NCBI RefSeq assembly: GCF_019393635.1 | Contig: NC_057863.1 | Coordinates: 623,790,791 to 623,854,790, forward strand | From: Dromiciops gliroides | Lineage: Eukaryota; Chordata; Mammalia; Microbiotheria; Microbiotheriidae | DNA length: 64,000 bases | Direction: 5' to 3' | Shown here: in pieces, positions 13,101 through 25,100 of the stretch | Numbering within the stretch: the stretch's first letter is position 1 | How the letters are laid out: each line of letters opens with the position of its first letter | Position numbers and translations under genes: made by a program | Notes under the pieces: generated by a model | The model's input: the letters and a program-made list of their open reading frames with translations, nothing else | Database searches by the model: none | What the model was told of the DNA's origin: nothing

Positions 13101-16100
13101 AAAGGCCTTGCAAGAAGACTATAGAAATGTATCTGGAAAAATTATTAACTATGTCTATATTGGACCCATACCATGAACAGTGTGGTTCAAAATTAGAAAA
13201 ACTATCAGCATCATTTATCTTATAAACAACAAAACCACATAATTTTTTTAGCGGATACAAGAAAGGCCTTTGACAAAATACAGCTTTCATTTATGCTTTT
13301 AAAAAAAGGCTATCCGCATAAAGGCCTCAAAACTATTTCTCTAAAACCAAGAAGGAGCATTCTTTGTGACAGAGAAACACTAAAAAATGTCCCAGTACGA
13401 ACATAAGGAAAGCAAAGCTGCTCCTTCTCCCACGTGGCCCTGTTCCAGAAATGTTAGCTATGCCAGTATCACACAACAGACTCAGCCAAGAGGCAACAAA
13501 ATTCCTACTTGTTGCAGATGCCGTGATGCTGTTAGGAAACTTCAGAGAATCGGTGAAAATTCTGAGAGATGTGATGACTAGATTCAGAAAAGTGGCAGGA
13601 TACAAAGGAAGCATACCTTAAACAGGAGCGTGTTACATAACATTTGACAAAAAACAAGACAAGATGAAAATAAGAGAAAAACTGTTAAAATCCCTATAAC
13701 ATGAATGAGCCTCATTTTCTTTCTTTTTTTTCTTTATGCGGGACAATGAGGGTTAAGTGACTTGCCTAGGGTCACACACAGCTAGTGTCAAGTGTCTGAG
13801 GCTGGATTTGAACTCAGGTCTTCCTGAATCCAGGGCCAGTGCTTCATCCACTGCACCACCGAGCTGCCCCCTGCAAAACACTCTTGACAGAGTAAAGACT
13901 TATTCAATCTTTGGGGAGATGTTCTGTGCTCATGGTTGAGCCACGATGACAGTGAAAATGGCAATGCTATCAAATCTACTAGTTTAATTCTACCTTGAGT
14001 TGCCGAGGGGAGATTAAGTGCTTTGTGAGATTAAGTAAAAGAATAGGAGCAATTCATTGGAAAGAACAAAAAAGTCTGGGCAAAAAGGAGCAGGCATGAG
14101 CAGTTTTAACCAGTGCCCAGTGGTTCCAAAAAACAGAGAGAAAAGCAAACAGAAGTAGCCCATTGCTGATAAACCCAAAAGCATAAGTTACTTCTGAAAA
14201 GATCCCCTTTTCGTTTTGTTTTTTTGTTTGTTCATTTGTTTGGTTTTTTTGTGAGGCAATTGGGGTTAAGTGACTTGCCCAGGGTCACACAGCTAGTAAG
14301 TGTTAAGTGTCTGAGGTCAAATTTGAACTCGGTACTCCTGAATCCAGGGCCAGTGCTCTATCCACTGCACCACCTACCTGCCCCAAAGATCCCCTTTTCA
14401 ATAAGGGAATCAATTTCTGGTAAAACTGGAAAGTAGTTTAGCAAAAAAGTAGCCTTTAGGCCACTAAACTTTAAATGGGATACATGATGTGATTTGGTAA
14501 AATTAGAGGGGAAATAGAGAAGGGGCTTTTCACAAGTCGGGGGTCGGTAGGGATCCTAAATGGTGAAAATAGACTTGTCTTTTCTATGTAAAATTAGGCT
14601 TTTCTTTATATAAACAACAGTAGGGAAGATAGAATAAGGCAAGATCTGTTGGGGAAGAGTCTCAGGATGGAGAGCAGCTGCAGCCAGGGCAGCTTCTGGG
14701 TTTAGATCCTGCCTCTGACATGACTTTTGTGACTCCCAGGGGCCCTGGGCTCAGTTTCTTCACCAGTGAAATGGGGGGTTTGGCACAATGGCTCCCTCCC
14801 TGTAGGAGTCCAGCTGCAGAGCTGTGATCCAAACACAGGATGTATGGCAACCTGACAAAAACAGCCAGCAGCCAGTGCTGTTTGTCAGTCGAGAAACAAT
14901 CGAAAGACATGAACAGGTTTCAGGAGAATTCCAAGTGACCCTTTGGAATCATGCTCCAAATGACTGTCAGTCATGTGCCAGGGGCAGCGCTAGCAATGCA
15001 GGTTAAAGTGAGCCAGTCTCTGCCTTAGGGAGCCTTCCATTCTACTAGATCAGACACATCCACAGAAGAGTATGCAGTGGGGGGAGAGGGGAGCAGCTAG
15101 GGGATGGGTGTCCTAGGCGGTAGCCAGCAAGTCCAGCTGGCCAGAGCCCAGTGTGCCCCAACCCCGTAGGGGAGGCTAGTGGTGGTGGTTGGCCTGAAAG
15201 GACAGAGGAGGTAGCTCTGAGGGACTCCAGATGCCCAATAGTGTGGCCTGTTTCCTACACCTAAGGCAGTGGGAGCCGTGGACTCTCTCCAGATTCCCTG
15301 CAGGGTGTCTGTTAGGAGAATGGTTGTGGTGCAAGGAGAGGGGCGCTAGTCTTTTGTGACCTAGTTTATGCATGAGCACCCAGAAAGACTGGGCTTCTGC
15401 CCATAATCCCCCACCTGGATTTGGAGCTGCCCCCGCCCACCTCCCCCTGGCACACCACCTCTCATTTAACAGCTGGATTTCTTCTGCTTTGCTGGGCTCT
15501 GACTACAAGGGGGCGTAGAAAGCACCCCAGCTTGACACCAGCTTCTTTCCCCTTCTTTCTTCCCAGGCATACGGCCGAGATTTGATGGAGGCCCAGGAGT
15601 GGTGCCGCAAGTACATGAAGTCAGGGAACGTTAAGGACCTGACCCAGGCCTGGGACCTCTATTACCATGTGTTCAGACGCATCTCCAAGCAGCTGCCTCA
15701 GGTAGGTCAGGACCTGTAGAGAACTGAGGGCCAGATCTCTATCTGTGTCCCATCTCTGAGGACCCCGGAAATAGCCTGGGCCCCTGAAAGGCTAGAAAGG
15801 CATTTATGAAGCGCTTACTGTATGCCAAGCTCTGTTCTTGGCTGCATGTCCATGAAAAATCCGGGTGGAAGGCGCTCATTGCTTCCATCACTGCTAGGAG
15901 TTGGGAAGTGCCGACAGCTGCATCTGCAATCCTCACAGGCAGCAGGAAATGATATCTTGTGGTGCTTCTTCCCAGCTCACCTCATTAGAGCTGCAGTACG
16001 TCTCGCCCAAACTCCTGATGTGCCGGGACTTGGAGTTAGCGGTGCCGGGCACCTACGACCCCAACCAGGCCGTCATCCGCATTCAGTCCATCGCACCTTC

Positions 16101-19100
16101 TCTCCAGGTCATTACATCCAAGCAGAGGCCCAGGAAGTTGACATTAATGGGTAAGAATCCCCCTCGGCTGTGTGGCTCCCAGAGTTTCAGCCCTTCTTGA
16201 GGCCTCCCTGTGGGGACTATAGAGCACCTGCCCTGCCAGGGTTTGCTGAACTGGAAACGCTGATGGGAGGATCAGCCCGGCTGAGGAGCCCAGAGGGCCT
16301 CTCACCAGGTCGGCCAAGGCTTCTCACAGCAGCTCCCGGGCTGTTAGCTCACTCCTCCAAAGCACAGGGGCTGGAGCCATGCCTCTGGCAGCATCCACAG
16401 GAACCAAGTGCCAGGTGCTCATGGGTAGTATTAGAGGCCAAGGAAAGTTGGTATCAGGATGGTGTTCCCATGACGACCTCTCTCTGTGTCTGGCTCCTTC
16501 TTGATCCTGGGACCTGAGCCCTCCAACCCACCAAGCTGAGCAGCCCAGCTCAGGGGGAGTGGGCAGGATCAATCCTAGCAACGCCAGACAGGGAAGGACT
16601 GGGCACATGGTAGTGTTGTGGGGGCACTGACAGCACTGGGGCAAGGACTGGGTGCATGCAGAGCATCGTGCTGAGTCTTGAGAAGATGAGTGCAGTGAGA
16701 AGTCTGGGAAGGAAAGTCATCCCAGCCAGAGGGAGCAGGGAGGGCTACAGGGAGGAGGAGGCTTTGGGAGGGCTGGGTAAGCCTGTGAGATGCTTCTAGG
16801 ACTTGGCCAGAGCTGCTTGGGGTTGTTTCCTTTTTGTGGGAAGTTGTCTTACAAGATTAAACTACTGTCTGAAGGTTGTCTGAAGGTTATACGGTTTTTA
16901 CACTGAACCTGGTTTAACAAATGGACTCTGACTTTCCCTCTGGAGATAGCTAGAGTCCATGCAGCCCCAAGGTAGGATAGAGAACTTCTCTCTGGTCCAG
17001 AAAAGCGGAATCTTCATCTCTCTGCTTCTGACACGCCCTGACTGACTGTAATCTCGGACACAAGACATTTAACTGCTCACCGCCCCCCAGGATTTTGTTG
17101 TTCATTCATTTTTCAGTCATATCTGACTCTTGGTGACCCCATTTGGGGTTTTCTTGGCAAAGGTACTGGGGTAGTCCACCAGGTCCTTCTCCCGCTCATT
17201 TTACAAATGAGGAAACTGGGGCAAGCAGGATGAAGTAACTTGATCAGAGTTTGAAGTCTTCCTGACTCCGGGCCCAGCTCTCTATCCACTGTGCCACCTA
17301 GCCCTTCCCCTGCAGTTTACTCTACCAATTAAATCACAGACTTAATCCAAAAGAGGAAAAAACAAAACAAAACCTCCTAGATTGTGACCTGCCTGAGACA
17401 GCTTAGGTGTGATGATGCCTGAGGGCCCAGGGCTTGGTTTATCTCTTTTTTAAATTTCTGGCATCGATTTATATTTAATATTTTTTTGAATCAATATCAT
17501 CTCCTTGAAATGTCATGAAAACCAGTGGGCTTTTCATTTGTTCTAGGGACTAAATGTGGTAGGGGTGGGGGAGGGCAAGTTAGAATGGTCGGTGTCCTGG
17601 AGCACCTTTACCCTCCTGGAATGGCCTGGAGAATCCTGCACCCCAATTCCCATCTTCCCTTTTGCTTACAGGCAGCAATGGGCATGAGTTCGTGTTCCTT
17701 CTGAAAGGCCACGAGGACCTAAGGCAGGACGAACGGGTCATGCAGCTTTTTGGCCTCGTCAACACACTGCTCGCCAATGATCCAACATCCCTTCGGAAAA
17801 ATCTCAGGTACATGGAAACAGTGGAAAGGAGGAAAGGGGGGGTGCTGTGAGTCACCATCCTGGGGGCTCCCAGATGAGGCTCTGTGATGCCACACATTCT
17901 CCTTTGAGAATGAAGTGGTGACGCTGTGTCCCTGCCACACAATGATGGGAAGCCAAAACAGCAAGTCCAACCATTTTCTGAAAGACTTTAATGCACTAGG
18001 TTTTGTTGTGAGCCATCGTCCCTTCTTTGGAGTACCCACAGTGGAGCAGTGTTGTCACCGATTTAGAATAGTGATTTACTTACTGACATCATCTGTGTTC
18101 CGTTGTATTTTTATTTACTTTGTTATGTGTTTCCCAATTGCATTTTCATATGGTTTGGGCTTCACTCAGAAGAGTGGCAGGCATTGCTGTGGACTGTGTG
18201 TAGAACACCTCTGATTTGCCTTTTTTTGTGTGTGTGTTTTGGTTTTTTGTTTTTTTTTTTGGTAAGGCAATTGGGGTTAAGTGACTTGCCCAGAGTCACA
18301 CAGCTAGTAAGTGTTAAGTGTCTGAGGTCAGATTTGAACTCAGGTCCTCCTGACTCCAGGGCTGGTGTTCTATCCACTGCGCCATCTAGCTGCCCCTGTA
18401 GGACACCTCTGGTCTGAAGGAACAGCATATTTGGGATTTCCCAGGTTGTGAGAAGCTATAGCCAGAGACTTCCTCCTGAGTCCCAGCTCAGGGTCAGTCC
18501 ACTGCCAGCCTTGAAGGTGGGCCATAGCCAGGTCTAGTCACTGATGCCTGCCAGGTAGGAAGAACCCCGGGATGAGCTCCACTGGGGGATGACCTTGTTT
18601 AAGGAAGCTGTGTTTAGGCCACTCACGTTGTGTCCTCTGCTGACAAGTGTACGATGGCTCCATCCCCTCCAGCATCCAGAGATACGCTGTCATTCCCTTA
18701 TCCACCAACTCGGGCCTCATTGGCTGGGTCCCCCACTGTGACACACTGCATGCGCTCATCCGAGACTACCGGGAGAAAAAGAAGATCCTTCTCAACATTG
18801 AGCATCGCATCATGTTACGAGTAAGAGACAGATGGCTGGTCGGACACACCCAACCTCCTTCAAGGTTGGGGGGTGACCTTGGTTCTTTTCTTCTAGAGGG
18901 TGTCTCTTCCTAGTGGCTAAGGCCTATGGGCAGGCACAGATTGGGTGGCCCAGGTTCCTTTGTGGGGACAGGTGGTGCTAGGTGGCACTGGGGCAGGCCT
19001 TCCCACCTCTGATCCACTCTGAGGCTTTGGGAAATTGTTATTATAGCATAAGGGTCCAAGGAATATTTTAAACCTAAGCCAGCATCCTTAATGGAGAGCC

Positions 19101-22100
19101 AGAAGGGCCTAGAAATGTTTCATTCAGCAAATGTTTGGGGCCACTATTATATGTGAGACCCTGAAGGATTTCTTTTTTTTATTGGACCCATTCTGAGACT
19201 TCATAGATGCAGGGGCTTCCTCGTGAGGACCTCTCTCAACCAAGGCCGATTGGCACCATCGCTGCCACTTAGGTCACAGAGAGCTCTCTGGGGTGCTGAG
19301 AGGTTAGGTGACTCACTAAAGCCCGGTCTTCGTGCTCTCTATGCACGATATCCCACCGCCTCAGTCGGGAAGAGACAAGATTTTTCAAAGACATGGTCTT
19401 TGCCCTCACAGGGCTTACAGTCTAGCATACCTCAGACTCCAACCCAAGGGAGGCCCTGAGAAGGTACTTTGAGGACCAAGGTACCATGGGAAGGCACCGT
19501 GATGGGGAGCTCTCCCTGCTGGAGGAAACAGGCACTGATCGCCCCCACTGCAGGAAGGCAGGAAGTGCTGTCGGTCAGCTCTGTCACCCCCAGACGTGTC
19601 TGGATGGCTCATCAGCACTGCAGCCTCCACTCCAGGAGGCCTCCCACACAGGCGGGGGCCTGGGTTTTGACATCATTTTTCTGGCGCTTCATTGGGCGGG
19701 TAGGCCGCCAGGCTCAGGTGACCTCGCAGCTTCTCATTTCACTGAGTCCTTATCCACATCATCATCTGTCTTGGGACAGCGTGACTGAAGTGCCCGCCTG
19801 TCACTGACTGGGATGGGTCTTGTTTCAGATGGCTCCCGATTATGACCACTTGACTCTGATGCAGAAGGTGGAAGTGTTTGAGCATGCCGTCAACAACACT
19901 GCTGGGGACGATCTGGCCAAGCTGCTCTGGCTGAAGAGCCCCAGCTCCGAGGTACCTCAGGCTTTGGCAGTGGCTGTGGGCCATTCTCTCTGTGCTCACG
20001 CTCCCTCAGCTACCACCCCCAGATGGGGTCCTTCCGGGAATGCATTTAGAAGCCTCGTGGTGTCCTGGCAGTTTGGGTCTGCTGTCTCCCTTGGCACTGT
20101 ATTGGTCCTAACCTTCCTGAGGTCACTTTGGTTCACTCCCCCCCCCCCCCCCCCCTCTCTGTTGTGTTCTAGGTGTGGTTTGACCGAAGAACCAATTATA
20201 CCCGTTCTTTAGCTGTCATGTCGATGGTTGGGTATATTTTGGGCCTGGGAGACAGGTGAGTGACTTTTTTTCTCCTTCCTTCATCATTTTTCACCATCTA
20301 GCCATTACTGTTTGACCTTTTCTGCTGTATTTTCTGATAAGCCACGGATGAATTTGGAAGTCAGATAGTCGCTGCTGCTTGCTAGTGGCATAGTAACGTC
20401 TCATGCCGGCATGGCAGAGAAGGCTAAAGCTTTATGTTTAGCAGAGCAGTAGCCGGCCCTTAAGTCAGCATTTTTGTGGAGGGGACAGTACTTTTTGCTT
20501 TTTAGTCCTCAAAGTCTGAGAAGAGTGACATATTAATGAATGTATTAAGGACGGCTCATGAATGAACTCATGCAGGTGTTTCCGTTTCATTATTATTTGC
20601 TGCTTAAGGTTGGTTTGAATCTAGGGATTCTATAGTTTACAAAAATCAACATAGGATCAGAAAGAGGGGGCAAGAGGACTGTGGCTGGCATCAGAAAGCC
20701 TCAGCTGGGATCCTGACGTGGTTCTTTTACACGCTGTGTGACTCAAGACAAGTTACTTAGCCATTCTGGGCCTCTTGCAGACTCACAGGGGCTGGAAGGG
20801 ACTTCAGAGCCCAAGTGGCCCGGCCTGCATGTGACCAAGAGCCCATGACCCTCTGCAGCACCCCCAAGCAGTGGCACCTGCCTCTGCTGGCACCTCCAAG
20901 GAGGAAGAGCCCTGCCCCCTGGGGCAGCTCTTTCCAACCATTGCTCCTGGCACTGCCTCCCGGGCTGACGAAGAACAAGGCTGGTCCCTTTTCTACAGAC
21001 CAGCCCTTCCTGTACTGGAAGAGAGTTCTCCTGTCACACTACACCTTCCCTTCCCTCTGAACCCTTTTTTCTGAGGCTAATCCCCCCAAGTCCCTCAGCT
21101 GACCCCAGGAAGCCCTAGGAAGGTTACTGCCTTCCCCACATCTGTGGGCACCATGATGCCAGCCTCTGCATTGCCCAGGGTCCGGCTCTGGACCCAAGTA
21201 GAAAGCTGCAAAGAATGCTCTGATTTGGCAGCCCCCTCCTCAGGAACTCCCACAGCTGCTAGGGCCTCATCCAGATGTTTTCAGCAAACATCCTTTCTTA
21301 GGCATTTTTTGTAGTGGGACCTCTTGATGTTCCTGCATAGTTTCTTCATTGTAAAATGAAGGGGGTGGGCTCTATAGTCCCTAGACCCACTCTAAATGCT
21401 GTGATTCTACATATGGGGTCCTTTGGCCAGCTCCAGCCTCGGCTCTTATAGGCTGTGAAATCAGCTCAAGAGAAGAAAAATTCATAGTTTGGTGGCAAAC
21501 CCTTTCTCCTAGAGTGACTTTATTAAAATGGGAAACCCACCTATGACTTAGGTAACAAGCCCTGTGTGGTCCTATGAGTCTTGCCTGTAGTAGTGACTTG
21601 TCCAGAACACTCCAACTCGTCATTGTAATAAGTGGTAGGATTAGAACTCAGGCCTTCCTGACTCATAAGTCCAGCACTGGAGCTACTCCTTCCTGGTGCC
21701 TCTTGATATAAGAGGTTGATATAACTCATTCAAAAGCACATTTTAGATATCCATCCTTTTTACTCATAGATGTCTTGTAGAATTAGAACCAACCACACAA
21801 ACTCGAATTTTTTCTCTACTTTTGTACTACTCTGTTGGCTAAAAAAGGAATCTTAAAGTGTTTGGAACTAGACACTGAGCAGCTGCAAGCACTTCTGGCC
21901 CTTTGTCTCCTGCACATCCATTTACAGATCCTTTCTTGCTATAATTCACTTTGCTCTCCCTCAAACCAGTAGTAAGTGAACACAACACAACAAGCATCCC
22001 TAACTAGGATGCAGAATGCCTGTTCCCTAAATGCCTGGTGGCTCTGGTCATGGCTCTGGCCAGATAGGCCCAGGAAGGCCCTTGCCACACAGCTGCTCGG

Positions 22101-25100
22101 GGCCTCTCATTCCCATTGGAGCCTGTCTCTTGGGCAGCGAAAGCCAGGCAAAGCTCATTGTCGGGGCAACTTCTGGTTTGCCCGGATACACTCTCTGTTC
22201 GGGGCCCAGGCCGATGCTGGCTGGTTGATTGATGTTTCTGTGCCGTCCTAATAACTTACACCTCTGCTCTCTCCTTGGAATAGACACCCATCCAACCTGA
22301 TGCTGGACAGGCTCAGCGGGAAGATCCTACACATTGACTTCGGGGACTGCTTTGAGGTGAGGAAGCGGCCTTAATTCTGACAGCCCTGATGAATGTAGAG
22401 GGGGGACTTCCACTTGGCAGCCCCTCCTTCTCATGCAGTTTAAGAAGGCTCTAAGCCCGCAATGAGGACCACTCTCCCTCAGCCTGCCAGGCATGCCACG
22501 GTCCAAGCAGCCCATCACTCTCTGTCACCTTGTCTCTGCTGTCTCCTCCTGCTCACCTCCCATAGTCATTCCTTGCAGACACAGAGCAGAGACCACTCTT
22601 GGCATCGCCCTCAGCATTACACCTAGTGTCGGACACACTGGACACGCTTAGATTTTGTGGGGCTCATTTCTGTCCATTACAGTTTGATGACTTGCAGGAA
22701 AAATCCCAGGGCTTTTTATGCTTAGCCCAGGGCCATGGCAACATGGAGACTGACCGAAATCTCTGGGTTAATTCAAGCTGATCTGGGGGGAGCACTTCTC
22801 TTGGCCTGGTTTCAGCTCGAGAAGGGCAACTAAGCAGAGGTCTTGTGACTGCTTATTGCACTTTAGGTGGCCATGACTCGAGAGAAGTTCCCTGAGAAGA
22901 TTCCCTTTCGATTGACCAGAATGTTGACCAATGCAATGGAGGTGAGTGGGAAGCTTCAAATCTTACTGAGATGAGCCAAGAGGCTCCTTCTCAGAGCAAG
23001 CCAGCCTTCAGAAGCAGGGCCTGCACCCAGCGAGGGCTCTCTCCTCGTCCTCACTTTGCCTCATCCATCCATCCTCAGAGATCAGCGTGGGCTCACTGGG
23101 TCGCTGTCCCTCTGACGGCAGCTGTGGGGTGTGGTGTCCAGAGCTGGCCTCCTGTGACCTTGGCCCAGTCGCTCCTCTCTGGGCCCTGGGCTCTAAGACC
23201 GCACACTGCTACGCAGGTGTCAGCTTAGTGAGTCACAGCTCCGGGCCCTGTCCTAGCTCTTCCAGCCTGTGAGGTGCTGCTTTCTGCTCACTCATCACAA
23301 CTCTTTCAGTCAGTTCCTCACTGGGTCGAGGGCATTGGACAGTCAGCAGTCTTTCTTGCCCTGTCGGGCTCCCACCCACTCTGTGCCATATGTCAGTAAA
23401 AGCAGTGTGCCTGTGGCCCTTCTCAACAAGCTCTGGGCCTGTGCTTTAGGTAACCGGCTTGGACGGCAACTACAGGATCACTTGCCACACTGTTATGGAG
23501 GTGCTTCGGGAACACAAAGACAGCGTGATGGCCGTGCTGGAAGCCTTTGTCTATGACCCCTTGTTGAACTGGAGGCTTATGGACAGTGAGTGTGTTTGGG
23601 GCATGGGGCGGGGGGGGGGGGGGGGGTGAGACGGGGAGGTGCCTCCCTGGCTCCAAATGCCAAAGAACGATCTCACAGACCTGTAGGATTCAGCCCCTTT
23701 GTAGGTTGGGGACCGAATGTAACTTCCTACCTATGCCTCCTCCTGCCCTAAGAGCGTGGAGTCTTTGCTATAATTATGCTTTTAGATGCACAACAAAGGG
23801 TCCACTTTTTAAAAAACCTTTCCTAATGTCCCTAACTACAGAATCTAAAGAACTGCTTATTAACCATTTACGCTTAATCACTTGGAATTTCTTTCTTTCC
23901 TCCCTTAATAATGACTGATCTCCCTCTGCTTTGGTCTGTAGAACAGAAAACTGTGAAGTTTGGGCAGGAAATAGAATTGTGTCTTAGGGGAACAGAATTT
24001 TATTCAATTCTTTTTTTCTGCCCAGTGATGGAAACTTTCCCTATAAAATTCCCTGCCATCAGATCCTGTTCCCAACGTTTCTCTCTCACACTGGATGTGG
24101 AGGGGATGAATTAAGTGGAGAACTAACAGTGCATGCCCTCGTCCCCTACTCCTGTGCCAAATAAGGGATGATTGTCTCTTTCTGAGCATTGCTGGTCAGT
24201 GTGCACTACATTTCCTTGACCTCAGATGAAAGCATCAGACACACTTCAATGTTAGTTTTATTTCTTTCCCCAGCAAATACGAAAGGCACTAAGCGATCAC
24301 GAACGCGGACAGACTCCTACTCAGCCGGCCAGTCTGTAGGTGGGTGTATTTCATAGAGAGAGTGGGAGGGTCCAGTCAACCTTGGGGCATTAGAAGGGCA
24401 AGGCAGGGGCAGCTAAATAACACAGTGGATGAAACACCGGCCCTGGATTCAGGAGGACCTGAGTTTAAATCCGGCCTCAGACCCTTAACACTTACTAGCT
24501 GTGTGACCTTGGGCAAGTCACTTAACCCCAATTGCCCCGGGAAAAAAAAATAAAAGAAGGGCAAGGCAGGCCTTTTCTTCCAGCACCTAAAGAAGGTGCT
24601 TGTTGCCTCAGAGTCACGTGCCAACAGAATCGCAAGGTGACCACATCCTTTATAAAAATACCATGATTTTATAATTATATAAGAATAGAACAGAAAATAC
24701 ATGATAGCAACATTGTAAAGACAAACAACTTGAAAAGCTGTAAGAACTATGATCAAGCAAATGACCAGCAAGGATTCTGGGACAGTGATGCTGATGGTGC
24801 GTGTTTGTTATGAGGCACTTCTCTCTTCTTCAGTGTTGTGGCAGGGTAGAGAGCGAAAGCTTGAGAGAGAGGAGGGAGGGGAAGAGAGAAGACATTGATT
24901 TCTGTTCATTAGAAACATCAGACTTTAAGGTGAAGAAATGACAAGGTAAGCCTCAGCTCTGGACTTGATTCTGAAGAATACGGAGCAAGAAGCAATTGGT
25001 GAAGTGGAAATTTTGGCAGTCAGAGGAGCAAGGCACCATTTAATCTTTTTTTTTTAACCTTCCTCTTTTAAATATTTTGTTTTTTTCAATTGCACATAAA

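Larger units (their letters stand above)
12155..15566 (+). other. MTOR: MTOR intron 44
   Basis: 3.4 kb. Contains a MIR-like stretch (about 12540-12710), a decayed L1 ORF2 fragment (12720-13690) and two WSINE1-type SINEs. The rest (14.4-15.5 kb) shows nothing recognisable. Confidence 0.7.
16151..19828 (+). other. MTOR: MTOR introns 46, 47 and 48 (between exons at 17672 and 18673)
   Basis: Noncoding apart from the two exons listed. Intron 46 holds an RTE-tailed SINE (17090-17308); intron 47 a WSINE1-type SINE (18214-18398); intron 48 has no repeat that I recognise. Confidence 0.65.
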
